The notes: generated from the sequence alone by a model not told the origin. 64,000 nt of DNA from Roseofilum halophilum BLCC-M91 (GCF_030068445.1 NZ_JAQPOK010000111.1:1-64000); one strand, 5' to 3'. Counted from the stretch's first letter, positions 19,301 to 25,089 are shown. A program made the numbers and translations.

Positions 19301-19712
19301 TTAACGTCAGATCGAGATTAATCTGATTGTCAATCACATCAATGGGATTAAACTTAACCTCCACCGCTTGCACCGTAGCGTTATCAGGATCGGTGGCTGT
19401 TGCGGGCATTCCAGAACGGCCAAAACGAATACTATTGAACGAGACCCTCTCTACTGGGCCAATTTCTAGGGGACGCTTGAGGATTTCACTTAAGGCTTGA
19501 GCCACCATCGGCCCTAGTCCATTATGCACCCAATGCCAACCATAGCCTCCTCCAGCAACGAGCAGGAGTGCCACCCCTCCTAAACCGAATCCAGCCCAAC
19601 GTCGCCATTGCCCAGGCTCGTCCTCATCTTCCCATTCCTCGTCTTGATCTTCAGCATCCATCGCTTCAAGCTCTTCTTCTGGTCGTTGATTGCGATCGTT
19701 ATTGCTCGTCAT
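13392..19712 (-). CDS. tamB: TamB-family inner-membrane/periplasmic protein (DUF490)
   Basis: A 2106-residue protein. An acidic N-terminal tail is followed by one membrane helix (about residues 40-62, WAGFGLGGVALLLVAGGGY). A very long beta-rich periplasmic part made of AsmA/TamB-like repeats follows. The conserved TamB C-terminal domain is at about 1750-2106 (FNGEKVYIERLTGDFSKGKV, RGEGTLTINGPVDDIRADGE, LRLRYRLSDNLVLRAA). TamB proteins bridge the envelope and move lipids or help outer-membrane assembly. I start at ATG 19712 (MTSNNDRNQRPEEELE); the longer reading frame upstream is only translated octamer repeat. Several palindromic elements sit in frame inside it (16405-16496, 17780-17841, 18118-18179), adding Gly/Ala/Pro-rich linkers. 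Confidence 0.9.
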   Translation of the reverse strand: MTSNNDRNQRPEEELEAMDAEDQDEEWEDEDEPGQWRRWAGFGLGGVALLLVAGGGYGWHWVHNGLGPMVAQALSEILKRPLEIGPVERVSFNSIRFGRSGMPATATDPDNATVQAVEVKFNPIDVIDNQINLDLTLINPQVYLEEDAEHQWLDLEITPEEPKEGQFKINVIKAAVQDATVELVPWKGEGASLEHSVTFKPIRATADFFDEYNRIRFDATVAQDSSPGEVQAKGEFLQQEQRVRVQVRSQDLDLIPLTNLVPNLPPEVALTGGTVNGNLNGQINLQDIQGSLINGTLFVSEVAGQYTLPEPTPEENQQEEQPEESEETPQFDITQVPLYLSQGAFTLQFQDQLVLVEEGSILYADTIPLTLEGGIHLQQGIQVVASLPPVTFETLEETIKTELPVKATGEFQVKAKLEGPFEQPLLVGLFETTQPTQIDRLEFTEISTQFAYANSTIAVQDLKLVPTLGGEILGRGELQLPVSEPANPDPSQGDGEPGSPSLEEANPDRGNVGAGSLSSGLEDEKLGEPAPTSAPIEDPNPPNPNLQQPFLVFEAQGQNVPVDAIAQLYQVPSDITVGTVSPQLRVMGPLNDLQAIAQTDLAGGQVQAVSRLIGLNIGTDTEGSVGAGSPNSRLENQTTDEPALTPTSEQADQTTAQPAPTGGSATQPTPKIPLQLQTEIKAQNIQLPNLSPLVPPELAAPFSGGARMIIPLENFSLNQVEAIAEGQLDVAGGRVNISSRLQNNQIASLVQANNLQLGQFRTQLEQFVPPEQFQLPFAEAAPFTGVVEIVGPADNPDLAAFQAQLQGTLELAGGTIRSRGRLEGGQWEAALDINQVQATRLSPQLQLAAREQAFLQTPLTATVNLRGPVNNFSPAAIVAQAQADLDIAGGRVNAIAQALNGEWKASVRADGVNVDQLSPQVPADVPRLPFSGVANAQGQLDNLSPDSLLNSVFAQVQGFVNVGESVVNVEAIAQQGQWQARINAEQVELDQLGLALPPEFQRLTGAGKMVAGGRLDNFDPTAIQAQAEVLLSKLPILEQGPFLSRMVWNGRSLDIIAGAGSVVVPSSSSQSPVGAGLKPAPTPFTPAPTPFTPAPTPFTPAPTPGSGLQVAGQIVPNFQDLMASRYNFNAEVRDFNVATLPFTLPDGVAVRGRVDFAGRISGTGLQPSLDGQLRLRNMAVNQLAFDPTIEGPIQFTPSQGARIALTGESDEISAVIGPTFMPESFTFKVGEAIATGQRTPPSEGSPLTNFQVDIAQFPLDLVNLIPTASPLGPVSGQVSGNFNLSFPQTFDRASDGEPYPMAVIAQGEIKIVKPSIGAVEGELLTAKLNYAGGQGQLTDTQLKIGESQYDLQGAVNLSDLSDPQFAAEVKIAQGSVQDILQALQIFDLEDIAQGFAPPTGTAADLGVLTVNDVSDGEQTVQKQLRRFSEILRLQDLRQQERDRYPIPALAQLQGVFDGDIQVSGSLKQGLSANIDLLGENWVWGKYSFNPIIVKGNLKDNVLTLLPVRIESSEGLITFSGQVGGEQQSGQLKVENVPVDLIQQFIPDLPVDLTGNINTTATLLGGSIQNPQVIGQLSVSDGTLNEEPIQEATGNFSLSDGRLRFGGKLLVTGDSPVTLTGSIPSPLPFGSVSPISQEIQLDLNLENEGLAILNVLTRQQVNWVAGTGNVNIEVSGTVDNPIADGEATITDATLQSQILSEPLNNVNGLVKFNGEKVYIERLTGDFSKGKVQVSGLIPLADPDIPLSEQEAALPLKIQLEGIDLNFQDIYNGGVNGNIEIAGAALEPVLKGNIVLTEGKIFPAEATKLQKTDQDDAAPSSNPLVPVFDRFKVDLTDGIAILQPGFVDIRGEGTLTINGPVDDIRADGEIDLDRGWINIIATQFRIDREQENKARFIPTQGLDPDLNLRLEASISEVRGSRQPEVVFWGQNEIDDTPPIDNNETETVRIQAAVTGPASRLESNLELTSSPVRSRSEIVALIGGGFLNTIGGGGNTTLALVNIAGSTVLSNLQTSLGDALGLTELRLYPVEDRSRQGAIGLAGEATLDITDQFSTSLGKTLTSSDPVRLRLRYRLSDNLVLRAATDLANENSGQRRTDSRLQFEFRKRF
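16405..16496. repeat. 21-bp tandem repeat plus 29-bp palindrome inside tamB
   Basis: GTAGGGGCGGGT recurs at 16405, 16426, 16447 and 16468 with a 21-bp period. The last copy is completed into a perfect 29-bp palindrome (16468-16496). The period is a multiple of three, and the frame stays open as repeated TPFTPAP units. The same arm sequence forms the 62-bp elements elsewhere, and the same palindrome architecture occurs at 22532-22560. Confidence 0.95.
17780..17841. repeat. 62-bp palindromic element in tamB, copy 1
   Basis: Arms GTAAGGGCGGGTTCA and TGAACCCGCCCCTAC enclose a variable centre. In tamB it reads VGAGS...EPALT in frame. A half copy (GTAGGGGCGGGTTGA) lies 50 bases away at 17730-17744. 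Confidence 0.9.
18118..18179. repeat. 62-bp palindromic element in tamB, copy 2
   Basis: Arms GTAGGGGCGGGTTCA (18118-18132) and GTGAACCCGCCCCTAC (ending 18179). It is exactly 62 bp and is translated in tamB as VGAGS...GEPAPT. Confidence 0.92.
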
Positions 19713-19765
19713 ATTCTCACACCGTTCTGAATACTCACACCTTGGATCGATCATGCCACGAGAAT

Positions 19766-19930
19766 GGGGGAATGGGGGAATGGGGGAATAGGCAATCTCC
19801 GTGTCTCCGTGTCTCCGTGTCTCCGTGTCTCCCCATCTCCCCATCTCCGTGTCCCCGTGTCCCCGCGTCCCCGCGTCCCCGCGTCCCCGCGTCCCCGCGT
19901 CCCCGCGTCCCCGCGTCTCCGTGTCCCCCA
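19766..19930. repeat. Octamer tandem repeats upstream of tamB
   Basis: Three or four AATGGGGG units (19766-19790) are followed by about 16 units of an 8-bp repeat of the types CTCCGTGT and CCCCGCGT (about 19797-19930). They lie between tamB (minus) and the DUF3110 gene (plus), so both promoters must lie inside or next to the array. The repeat is open in several frames, which creates long spurious reading frames. Confidence 0.95.
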
Positions 19931-20016
19931 CTCCCCCATCTCCCTACCCCCCATCCCCTAACTGCTATAAGATAAGGGAAAATATCGAATTTGGGAGCGT
20001 TAACTTCTAGTAGCTT

Positions 20017-20418
20017 ATGCGAGTTTATGTCCTGTTGTTTAATGTCGGCACGGAAAATGAGGGGATTCATACGATTAAGGTTCCCCACCCCGATCCTAGG
20101 CAAGCGCGGAATAAGGTTTTAATCTTTGAGATGGAGGATGATGCCACTCGGTTTGCCTTACAGTTAGAGGCTCAGGATTTTCCTTCTCCTAGTGTAGAGG
20201 CGATCGATGAGGAGGAGATTAAGGCGTTTTGTGCAGAGGCGGATCTAGATTTTGAGTGGATTGGTGAGGGTAAGCTGGTGATTCCGCCAGATAGTAATGT
20301 GGATTCTTTGGATTGGAGTGAGGAGGAGTCTGATGTACCGAGTGCTGAGGAGTCGGACTCGGATATGAGTTCTGAGGAACTTGAACGTATTCGCAAAAAT
20401 TTGGAAGGATTGTTATAA
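20017..20418 (+). CDS. DUF3110 protein
   Basis: A 133-residue cyanobacterial protein. Residues 1-85 form the DUF3110 domain (MRVYVLLFNVGTENEGIHTI, LIFEMEDDATRFALQLEAQD, WIGEGKLVIPP). The tail is acidic and Ser/Glu-rich (about 92-120). Function of DUF3110 is not established. No signal peptide or membrane helix. The murQ ATG starts 4 bases after its stop, so the two genes are probably one transcript. Confidence 0.85.
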   Translation: MRVYVLLFNVGTENEGIHTIKVPHPDPRQARNKVLIFEMEDDATRFALQLEAQDFPSPSVEAIDEEEIKAFCAEADLDFEWIGEGKLVIPPDSNVDSLDWSEEESDVPSAEESDSDMSSEELERIRKNLEGLL

Positions 20419-20422
20419 GGGT

Positions 20423-21334
20423 ATGGAAAATCGCGGTCATCTGTTAACGGAGCAAATTAATCCCCAAAGTTTGACTTTAGATGAACTGGGGACGGTGGAG
20501 TTGGTGGAGTTGTTTAATCGGGAGGATGGCCAAACGGTGGCAGCTTGTTCCGAAGCGAAGGAACAGTTGGCAGAAGCGATTGACCGGACGGCGATCGCCC
20601 TTCAGAATGGAGGACGGTTGTTTTATGTGGGTGCGGGCACGAGCGGCCGCTTGGGGGTGCTGGATGCGGCGGAATGTCCGCCTACATTCTGTTCTGACCC
20701 CCAGATGGTACAGGGGATTTTGGCAGGGGGTGAGGGGGCGCTGGTACGCAGTTCTGAGGGCTTAGAGGATAGGTTTGAGGATGGGGTGCAGGTGGTTGAG
20801 CAGTATCAGGTGACCTCGAAGGATGTGGTGGTGGGGATTACGGCTGGAGGGACAACACCTTATGTTCAGGGGGCATTGCAGGGGGCGAAAGAGCGGGGGG
20901 CAACGACGATTTTTATGGCTTGTGTGCCGGTGGAGCAGGTTTCGGTGGCGGTGGATGTGGATATTCGCTTGTTGGTGGGGCCGGAGGTTTTGGCGGGTTC
21001 AACGCGCCTGAAGGCGGGAACGGCGACGAAGATGGCGCTGAATATTTTGTCTACTGGGGTGATGGTGAGGTTGGGTAAGGTGTATGGGAACCGGATGGTG
21101 GATGTGGCGGTGACGAATACGAAATTACGCGATCGCGCTTTACGCATTTTAGAGGATTTAACCCAGTTGGGGCGATCGCAATGCGAGCAACTTTTAGATG
21201 AGAGCGGACAACGGGTGAAGGTGGCTTTACTGATGGCTTGGACAAGTGTGGATGCTGAAATGGCTCAAGAGTATCTGGATCGAAACCAAGGAAATCTGCG
21301 ATCGGCCTTGGCAACATTTTCTACCCGCGAGTAG
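20423..21334 (+). CDS. murQ: N-acetylmuramic acid 6-phosphate etherase
   Basis: A 303-residue SIS-domain enzyme that removes the lactyl ether from MurNAc-6-phosphate to give GlcNAc-6-phosphate in peptidoglycan recycling. The signature GAGTSGRLGVLDAAE spans about 70-84, with E84 in the catalytic position. VGITAGGTTPYVQGAL, VLAGSTRLKAGTATKMALN and a C-terminal helical CUE-like tail (VDAEMAQEYLDRNQGNLRSA) are also present. Length is normal. I choose ATG 20423 over the upstream in-frame start at 20381, which would overlap the DUF3110 gene. Confidence 0.95.
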   Translation: MENRGHLLTEQINPQSLTLDELGTVELVELFNREDGQTVAACSEAKEQLAEAIDRTAIALQNGGRLFYVGAGTSGRLGVLDAAECPPTFCSDPQMVQGILAGGEGALVRSSEGLEDRFEDGVQVVEQYQVTSKDVVVGITAGGTTPYVQGALQGAKERGATTIFMACVPVEQVSVAVDVDIRLLVGPEVLAGSTRLKAGTATKMALNILSTGVMVRLGKVYGNRMVDVAVTNTKLRDRALRILEDLTQLGRSQCEQLLDESGQRVKVALLMAWTSVDAEMAQEYLDRNQGNLRSALATFSTRE

Positions 21335-21375
21335 GGTTCAAGTTTAGCCTAGAAAAAGACTTAATATTGATTCCA

Positions 21376-21696
21376 TTAGGCGCTTACTATGGTTGCTTGT
21401 CCCTTTGCTACCCGATCTAAAATCGCTAGAACCGAGGGAACTAAAGGCTGGAGATCTACTAAACGATTAGAAGTTGCTTGTAACACGATTACTGCGATCT
21501 GAAACTGTGGTAAATTTTGCTGAAATGGCAAATTGTGATCCACTGTAAGAAAAACATCAAACTCTGTTTCCGCAAGGGAAAGGAGCTGACCATTTTTGAT
21601 TCCAGACCATCCCATCTGAGGGACAGTGACGATCTCGTGACTCACAAACTCTCGCGCCAGTTTACGATCGATACATTCGTCTAACAGAATTCTCAT
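21376..21696 (-). CDS. DUF5615 PIN-like toxin
   Basis: A 106-residue PIN-like nuclease toxin. MRILLDECIDRKLAREF carries the first acidic cluster, and VFLTVDHNLPFQQNL carries the conserved TxDxNL motif of the family. Start is ATG 21696, one base after the antitoxin stop; the longer frame would overlap the antitoxin. Predicted to cleave RNA and to be silenced by the DUF433 protein encoded just upstream. Confidence 0.87.
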   Translation of the reverse strand: MRILLDECIDRKLAREFVSHEIVTVPQMGWSGIKNGQLLSLAETEFDVFLTVDHNLPFQQNLPQFQIAVIVLQATSNRLVDLQPLVPSVLAILDRVAKGQATIVSA

Positions 21697-21697
21697 C

Positions 21698-21934
21698 TTA
21701 GGCAACCTGACCAAAAATGTGTTTTCCCGCTTCTTCAAGAACCTGAATCACTTGCTCTTTAGTCACTGTGGGAAATCCATCTAAAAAGTCATTAATGGAT
21801 TCACCCGCTTTGAGATAATCCCAAAGCGTTTGCACCGGAACCCTAGTGCCTGCAAACACTGGCGTTCCACTCATGATATCAGGGGATATAGTAATCAGTG
21901 AGCTATCTTTAAGCATTAGTCTGGCATCTCCCAT
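21698..21934 (-). CDS. DUF433 antitoxin
   Basis: A 78-residue DUF433 protein: ITISPDIMSGTPVFAGTRVP, then VQTLWDYLKAGESINDFLDG and a C-terminal helix TKEQVIQVLEEAGKHI. DUF433 folds as a small helix-turn-helix-like domain and is the usual partner of DUF5615 toxins. First gene of the two-gene module. Either ATG at 21934 or ATG at 21916 could be the start. Confidence 0.88.
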   Translation of the reverse strand: MGDARLMLKDSSLITISPDIMSGTPVFAGTRVPVQTLWDYLKAGESINDFLDGFPTVTKEQVIQVLEEAGKHIFGQVA

Positions 21935-21975
21935 AGTCTAAACTCTGTTATTTTATCAATGTATACCTGAGAATC

Positions 21976-22005
21976 TTGACATTAAAGATTATTTTGTGCC
22001 ATAAT
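21976..22005 (+). promoter_or_regulatory. Promoter of the structured RNA gene
   Basis: A perfect -35 TTGACA (21976-21981) and -10 CATAAT (22000-22005) are separated by 18 bases, placing the transcript start near 22012, just before the first helix of the RNA at 22032. It lies between the divergent DUF433 gene and the RNA. Confidence 0.7.
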
Positions 22006-22011
22006 CCAGGG

Positions 22012-22242
22012 TAAGAATATCCATGGGTGTTCGTCTCATGGGTACTACCTCCGATTCTCAGGTGAGTGCAAGTCCAGTATTCTGGCCTAGCATGGATCTG
22101 AATCAGGAATGAGTCCTTCAGATAACTGGTAGTTCAGCAGACTGGATCTGCACTGGTTTGAGGGTTGAAGGTAGTAAGTTTGAGACGTTTACTAAGGTGT
22201 CATAGAAAAACTGTCGCTTATTTACTTAAGCGTGTCTTTTTG
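22012..22242 (+). ncRNA. Candidate structured RNA upstream of an HNH ORF (HEARO/omega-RNA-like?)
   Basis: No long frame, but strong nested pairing on the plus strand. The outer helix is CGTCTCA (22032-22038) with TGAGACG (22181-22187). The next is TACTACCT (22043-22050) with AGGTAGTA (22169-22176). An inner helix joins TGCAAGTCCAG (22067-22077) to CTGGATCTGCA (22142-22152) with two mismatches. A hairpin ATCTGAA/TTCAGAT lies at 22096-22102/22117-22123. It ends in a terminator-like hairpin CGCTTA/TAAGCG (22215-22232) followed by TGTCTTTTTG. A promoter lies at 21976-22005. RNAs beside small HNH ORFs in cyanobacteria are known as HEARO (the omega RNAs of IsrB). That name is an inference; the structure itself is visible. 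Confidence 0.65.
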
Positions 22243-22284
22243 TTGCACGCGATATTCCAATTGTAGTTATTGGAATAATCAACT

Positions 22285-22521
22285 ATGAATTCCAAACAAA
22301 AACACAATAAAATTGCCAAACTTACTGAACTGTTTGGCAACGAGTGTTATTGGTGTGGATGCATTTTATCTCCCCAACAAATCACCCTCGATCACCAGAT
22401 TCCTAGAAGTAAAGGAGGTTCTAACTCTTTAGAAAATCTGCGTATTTGCTGTTTTTCCTGCAATAATCAACGAGGAAATAGCCTTTTTCCTCCCCCATTT
22501 TTTAGGAAAAAAGTGAAGTAG
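22285..22521 (+). CDS. Minimal HNH endonuclease-like protein, 78 aa
   Basis: A single HNH domain: C21/C24 (ECYWCGC) and C56/C59 (CCFSCNNQRGN) form a zinc site. D36-H37 (ITLDHQIPRSKGGSNSLENL) and N51 match the beta-beta-alpha metal nuclease motif. There is no RuvC, PLMP or DNA-recognition domain, so it is far shorter than IscB or IsrB. The HNH core does resemble the one in IscB. The ATG follows an 8-bp hairpin ATTCCAAT/ATTGGAAT (22254-22261/22269-22276). Sits 43 bases after the RNA terminator. Could be a free-standing HNH enzyme, a homing-type element or the remnant of a larger OMEGA nuclease. Confidence 0.8.
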   Translation: MNSKQKHNKIAKLTELFGNECYWCGCILSPQQITLDHQIPRSKGGSNSLENLRICCFSCNNQRGNSLFPPPFFRKKVK

Positions 22522-22531
22522 TCTTGTTGTA

Positions 22532-22636
22532 GTAGGGGCAGGTTTCAAACCTGCCCCTACAATTCAAACCTGCCCCTACAATTCAAACCTGCCCCTACAA
22601 TTCAAACCTGCCCCTACAATTCAAACCTGCCCCTAC
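22532..22636. repeat. 29-bp palindrome with four 19-bp tandem copies
   Basis: A perfect 29-bp palindrome (22532-22560, arms GTAGGGGCAGGTTT) is followed by four exact 19-bp units AATTCAAACCTGCCCCTAC (22561-22636). The arm is the same as that of the 62-bp elements, so this is an expanded version without the central spacer. Lies between the HNH gene and rnc. Confidence 0.95.
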
Positions 22637-22694
22637 TTGAATTGAATATACAGTATAATAAAAGATAGCAATAAATCATCAAAAAACCATATCT

Positions 22695-23459
22695 ATGACC
22701 TTTGATATAGACCATCAAGAGATGAATTCAAAACAAAAAAAAAAGCAAAAATCACGGGAAGAATATGGTAGTCACTTCCACAAACTGTTGATGTTTAAGG
22801 ATGAAAAACTTCTCCATCGTGCCTTAACCCATCGTTCTTATGTGAATGAAAATCCTGGAACCATAGGACACAATGAACGATTGGAATTTCTCGGTGATGC
22901 CATTTTGACCTTTATCAGTGGTCAATATCTCTATCAGCGCTATCCGGAAATGGGAGAAGATGAAATGACCAGACGGCGCTCTGCTTTAGTCGATCAAAAA
23001 CAATTGGCTAGATTTGCAGTTGAAGTGGGTATAGATTTAAGAATGCGTCTAAGTCAAGGATTAATCAAAGAAGGGGGATATCAAAATCCGAATTTACTCA
23101 GTAGTACCTTTGAGGCGATTGTTGGGGCGTACTATTTAGATTGCGATCAAAATATGGAAAAAGTTCGTCCTGTAATAGAAGAACTGTTTGATTCTGTTCC
23201 TCAAGAGCAAATGATTGCTCGTTCCAACATCGACTCAAAAAATCGATTACAGGAATTAGTCCAATCGAGAGGAGCCAAAACTCCACCCAAATATGTGACT
23301 GAAAAAATAGGGGGTATGGATCATGCTCCAGAATTTATGTCTAAAGTTTTTATTAGTGATAAAGCCTGGGGTAGAGGCAAAGGACGCAGTAAAAAAGATG
23401 CAGAGAAGGAAGCGGCTGCTGATGCCCTAGGAAAGTTGAAGGAAAAGGGAATTATCTAA
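22695..23459 (+). CDS. rnc: Ribonuclease III
   Basis: A 254-residue double-strand RNA endonuclease for rRNA and other RNA processing. The catalytic domain at 25-165 has NERLEFLGDAI with E61, E64 and D68. A double-strand RNA-binding domain follows at about 180-252 (DSKNRLQELVQSRGAKTPPK, GRGKGRSKKDAEKEAAADAL). The position of the second catalytic Asp (D114 in E. coli) is S137 in SSTFEAIVGAYYLD, while E140 (E117) is kept; I believe other cyanobacterial RNase III proteins share this, but that needs an alignment. A Lys-rich N-terminus precedes the domain. Surrounded by TA and repeat sequence. Confidence 0.93.
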   Translation: MTFDIDHQEMNSKQKKKQKSREEYGSHFHKLLMFKDEKLLHRALTHRSYVNENPGTIGHNERLEFLGDAILTFISGQYLYQRYPEMGEDEMTRRRSALVDQKQLARFAVEVGIDLRMRLSQGLIKEGGYQNPNLLSSTFEAIVGAYYLDCDQNMEKVRPVIEELFDSVPQEQMIARSNIDSKNRLQELVQSRGAKTPPKYVTEKIGGMDHAPEFMSKVFISDKAWGRGKGRSKKDAEKEAAADALGKLKEKGII

Positions 23460-23539
23460 TATAATTCTCATCTTAGGCTATAATTTTAGAGACTATCTGT
23501 TGTAAAGCTCATGATTCTCAGACTTCAGGACAACAAAGG

Positions 23540-23887
23540 ATGATTATTCGCACAGAGCGTGGATTAACTATTAAGGGCAGCCGCGTTACGCTGTATGATA
23601 TTTTGGATTTTCTAAAGCTTGAGTATCCACCGAAATTAATCCGCGATAAGTTTAATTTGAGTCAGGAACAAATCGATGGCGCTTTATCTTATTTGCAAGG
23701 TTATAGGGATGAAGTCGAAGCAGAGTATCAGGAAGTGCTGAAAACTAGAGAAGAAATTCGTCAATACTGGCAAGAGCGAAATCGAGAGCATTTTGCGCGA
23801 ATATCTGCCCATTCTCCCGCACCTGGAAAAGAACATTTATGGAAAAAACTTGAGGAGCAAAAAGCTAAACATTCCTCGGAAAAATAA
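23540..23887 (+). CDS. DUF433-type antitoxin, 115 aa
   Basis: The N-terminal half has the DUF433 pattern (RTERGLTIKGSRVTLYDILD, LEYPPKLIRDKFNLSQEQID, ALSYLQGYRDEVEAEYQ). A charged helical tail follows. In cyanobacteria this longer form is usually followed by a PIN-like partner. Here the partner gene directly downstream is reduced to a fused fragment (23896-24078), so this antitoxin is probably orphaned. A TATAAT lies at 23479-23484 upstream. Confidence 0.8.
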   Translation: MIIRTERGLTIKGSRVTLYDILDFLKLEYPPKLIRDKFNLSQEQIDGALSYLQGYRDEVEAEYQEVLKTREEIRQYWQERNREHFARISAHSPAPGKEHLWKKLEEQKAKHSSEK

Positions 23888-23895
23888 TAAATTTT

Positions 23896-24078
23896 TTGGT
23901 TGATTACAATTTGGATGGCTATGCTTTCATTACCAGTACATCATTGCCTGTAGTGACCATTGGAGATCTAGAACGCCTTGATGAATTTTTCTATCGAGAG
24001 CAGTGTATCGATCGTCTTCTGGAAATCGTTCTGGATATTGAAAACTATAGGGGAGTAGGTCGCCTATTTATTCCTTAG
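23896..24078 (+). pseudogene. Internally deleted PIN-like toxin remnant
   Basis: The 60-codon frame starts VDYNLDGYA and then jumps to FITSTSLPVVTIGDLERLDE...YREQCIDRLLEIVLDIENY...LFIP. In intact relatives I remember, DYNLxGYA is the N-terminus and LPVxTIGNLxRLDE...GRxFIP is the C-terminus, separated by about 60-70 residues carrying the acidic active-site motifs. Here the middle is missing and the ends are joined in frame. Start would be TTG at 23896. Follows the DUF433 gene as the toxin should. Calling it dead is an inference from the missing centre. Confidence 0.65.
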
Positions 24079-24197
24079 TGTATTTATCCAGCAGGCTGTA
24101 GTTGTGGTTGTTTTTCTTCCGGTTCAGGATATTTCAACTTGACATTAGAGAAATCCAACATGATCGGTTCAGAGGCGGAAGATGAAGATGATGAGTT
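24079..24197. other. Gene debris between two broken toxins
   Basis: On the minus strand a short frame (ATG near 24162 to TAA at 24085) reads MLDFSNVKLKYPEPEEKQPQ, apparently the C-terminal end of a lost gene. Overlapping it on the plus strand, 24172-24243 repeats with few changes the last codons (EAEDEDDEF, stop) and downstream sequence of the nucleotidyltransferase gene at 26515-26587. The stretch is thus a mosaic of two gene ends. Confidence 0.6.
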
Positions 24198-24839
24198 TTA
24201 GATATGCGATCGCTGAGGTAATGATGGATTATGGTAAAGGCGATCTGAAAGATACATACCTGATTGGCGTAATTGTTCTAAAATTGGCCTAGCTCTGGAA
24301 ATATGACCTCTTTGTTTCGCTATCAATACTAATCCTAAAGTTCCTCTAGTTGGAATACCCAAAGTATCTGCACAACGGCGAGCCGCTAAGTCGTCCAAAA
24401 TAACTTCTGTACCCGGGTTATTATATCCCCAAGTTAACACTTCTGATTCGCCAAAACCTAAATCATTCTTCTGAATAACTTCAGGAATACAGCGCTTCGC
24501 GCGGTAATGGGTAATGGGTAATTGGTAATGGGAAAACCATTTTTTACGCTATGCGTGCCCATTCTTCAGGCTTTTCATGGGACAACACTCTCAAGGAACA
24601 TTTCGATTACTGTACCTCATAACATCGAAAAACGCTGTAAGTCCCACATTTTTAGCAATTAACCAATCTGTTTCGTTTAGAGTTTTGACTGTAATATCTT
24701 CCTCTCCATAAGCGGTAACTTCTATAACTACTGCTTGAGGAACTAGGATCTCAGGACTGAAGGCTTGTAATAAATCAATTAAACTGGCTTTGGATAAGAA
24801 AATCAAAGGGGATGTATCGATTGCTGGAGATTTAACCAC
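24198..24839 (-). pseudogene. DUF3368 PIN-like toxin, split by an insertion
   Basis: The 5' part (24839 to about 24646) reads MVKSPAIDTSPLIFLSKASL to TDWLIAKNV. The 3' part (24485 to 24198) reads PEVIQKNDLGFGESEVLTWG to ILDDLAARRCADTLGIPTRG and LRQSGMYLSDRLYHN. Together these are one DUF3368 protein of about 155 residues. The two parts are separated by about 160 bases with a stop codon and terminal inverted repeats. The N-terminal DTSPLIFLSK and the DD of ILDDLAARR are the PIN acidic positions. Partner of the UPF0175 gene upstream, with which it overlaps by 8 bases. Almost certainly inactive. Confidence 0.85.
24486..24645. mobile_element. MITE-like insertion in the DUF3368 toxin gene
   Basis: About 160 bases without a gene interrupt the toxin. 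The ends are inverted: TACAGCG (24488-24494) and CGCTGTA (24633-24639), extended imperfectly by CTTCG/CGAAAAA. Inside, near the left end, are heptamer copies of GGTAATGG (24503-24532). The interior is non-coding, as expected of a miniature element mobilised in trans. Exact ends and target duplication cannot be fixed without an empty site. Confidence 0.65.
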
Positions 24840-25089
24840 GTTCTAGCTCTCGGTCTAAGTCCTCGAAATCTACTGGAAAAACATTGATTTTTTCTTGTGC
24901 CAGCTTGACTAAAAAATCTCGGCGGTTCAATCCCGCAATTTGTGCTGCTTTTTCTTGGGATATTTCTCCTTTTTGATACCAAAAAGCTGCGGCAGCTAAT
25001 CGCATATCTTGTACAAATTCTTCTGGCGATCGCTTTTCCCCTTGGCTGACAAAGGCTTCTTCGGGTAAATCAATGGTGACTGATGTCAT
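24832..25089 (-). CDS. UPF0175 antitoxin
   Basis: An 85-residue protein of the UPF0175 family: MTSVTIDLPEEAFVSQGE, DMRLAAAAFWYQKGEISQEK, AAQIAGLNRRDFLVKLA. A helix-turn-helix-like segment is evident in ISQEKAAQIAGLNRRDF. First gene of a UPF0175-DUF3368 module whose toxin is now interrupted. Its stop overlaps the toxin start by 8 bases. Confidence 0.87.
   Translation of the reverse strand: MTSVTIDLPEEAFVSQGEKRSPEEFVQDMRLAAAAFWYQKGEISQEKAAQIAGLNRRDFLVKLAQEKINVFPVDFEDLDRELERG

Noticed and set aside
19735-20103. Several overlapping long frames rich in GDTETRG / VSVSPCLRV repeats on both strands
   Set aside because: They are translations of the octamer array, which is open in most frames; no family sequence and the real tamB and DUF3110 starts are clear.
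22012-22242. Group I or group II intron as explanation of the structured RNA
   Set aside because: No recognisable domain V, no conserved group I core pair of motifs, and the flanks are not exons; promoter and terminator fit a free RNA better.
22532-22636. Could the repeated 19-bp units be a CRISPR array?
   Set aside because: Units are contiguous without unique spacers, and the sequence is the arm of the dispersed 62-bp element.
22285-22760. Similar starts MNSKQK of the HNH ORF and an internal Met of RNase III, suggesting a duplicated insertion target
   Set aside because: Similarity covers only about 20 A-rich bases and stops there; chance is a sufficient explanation.
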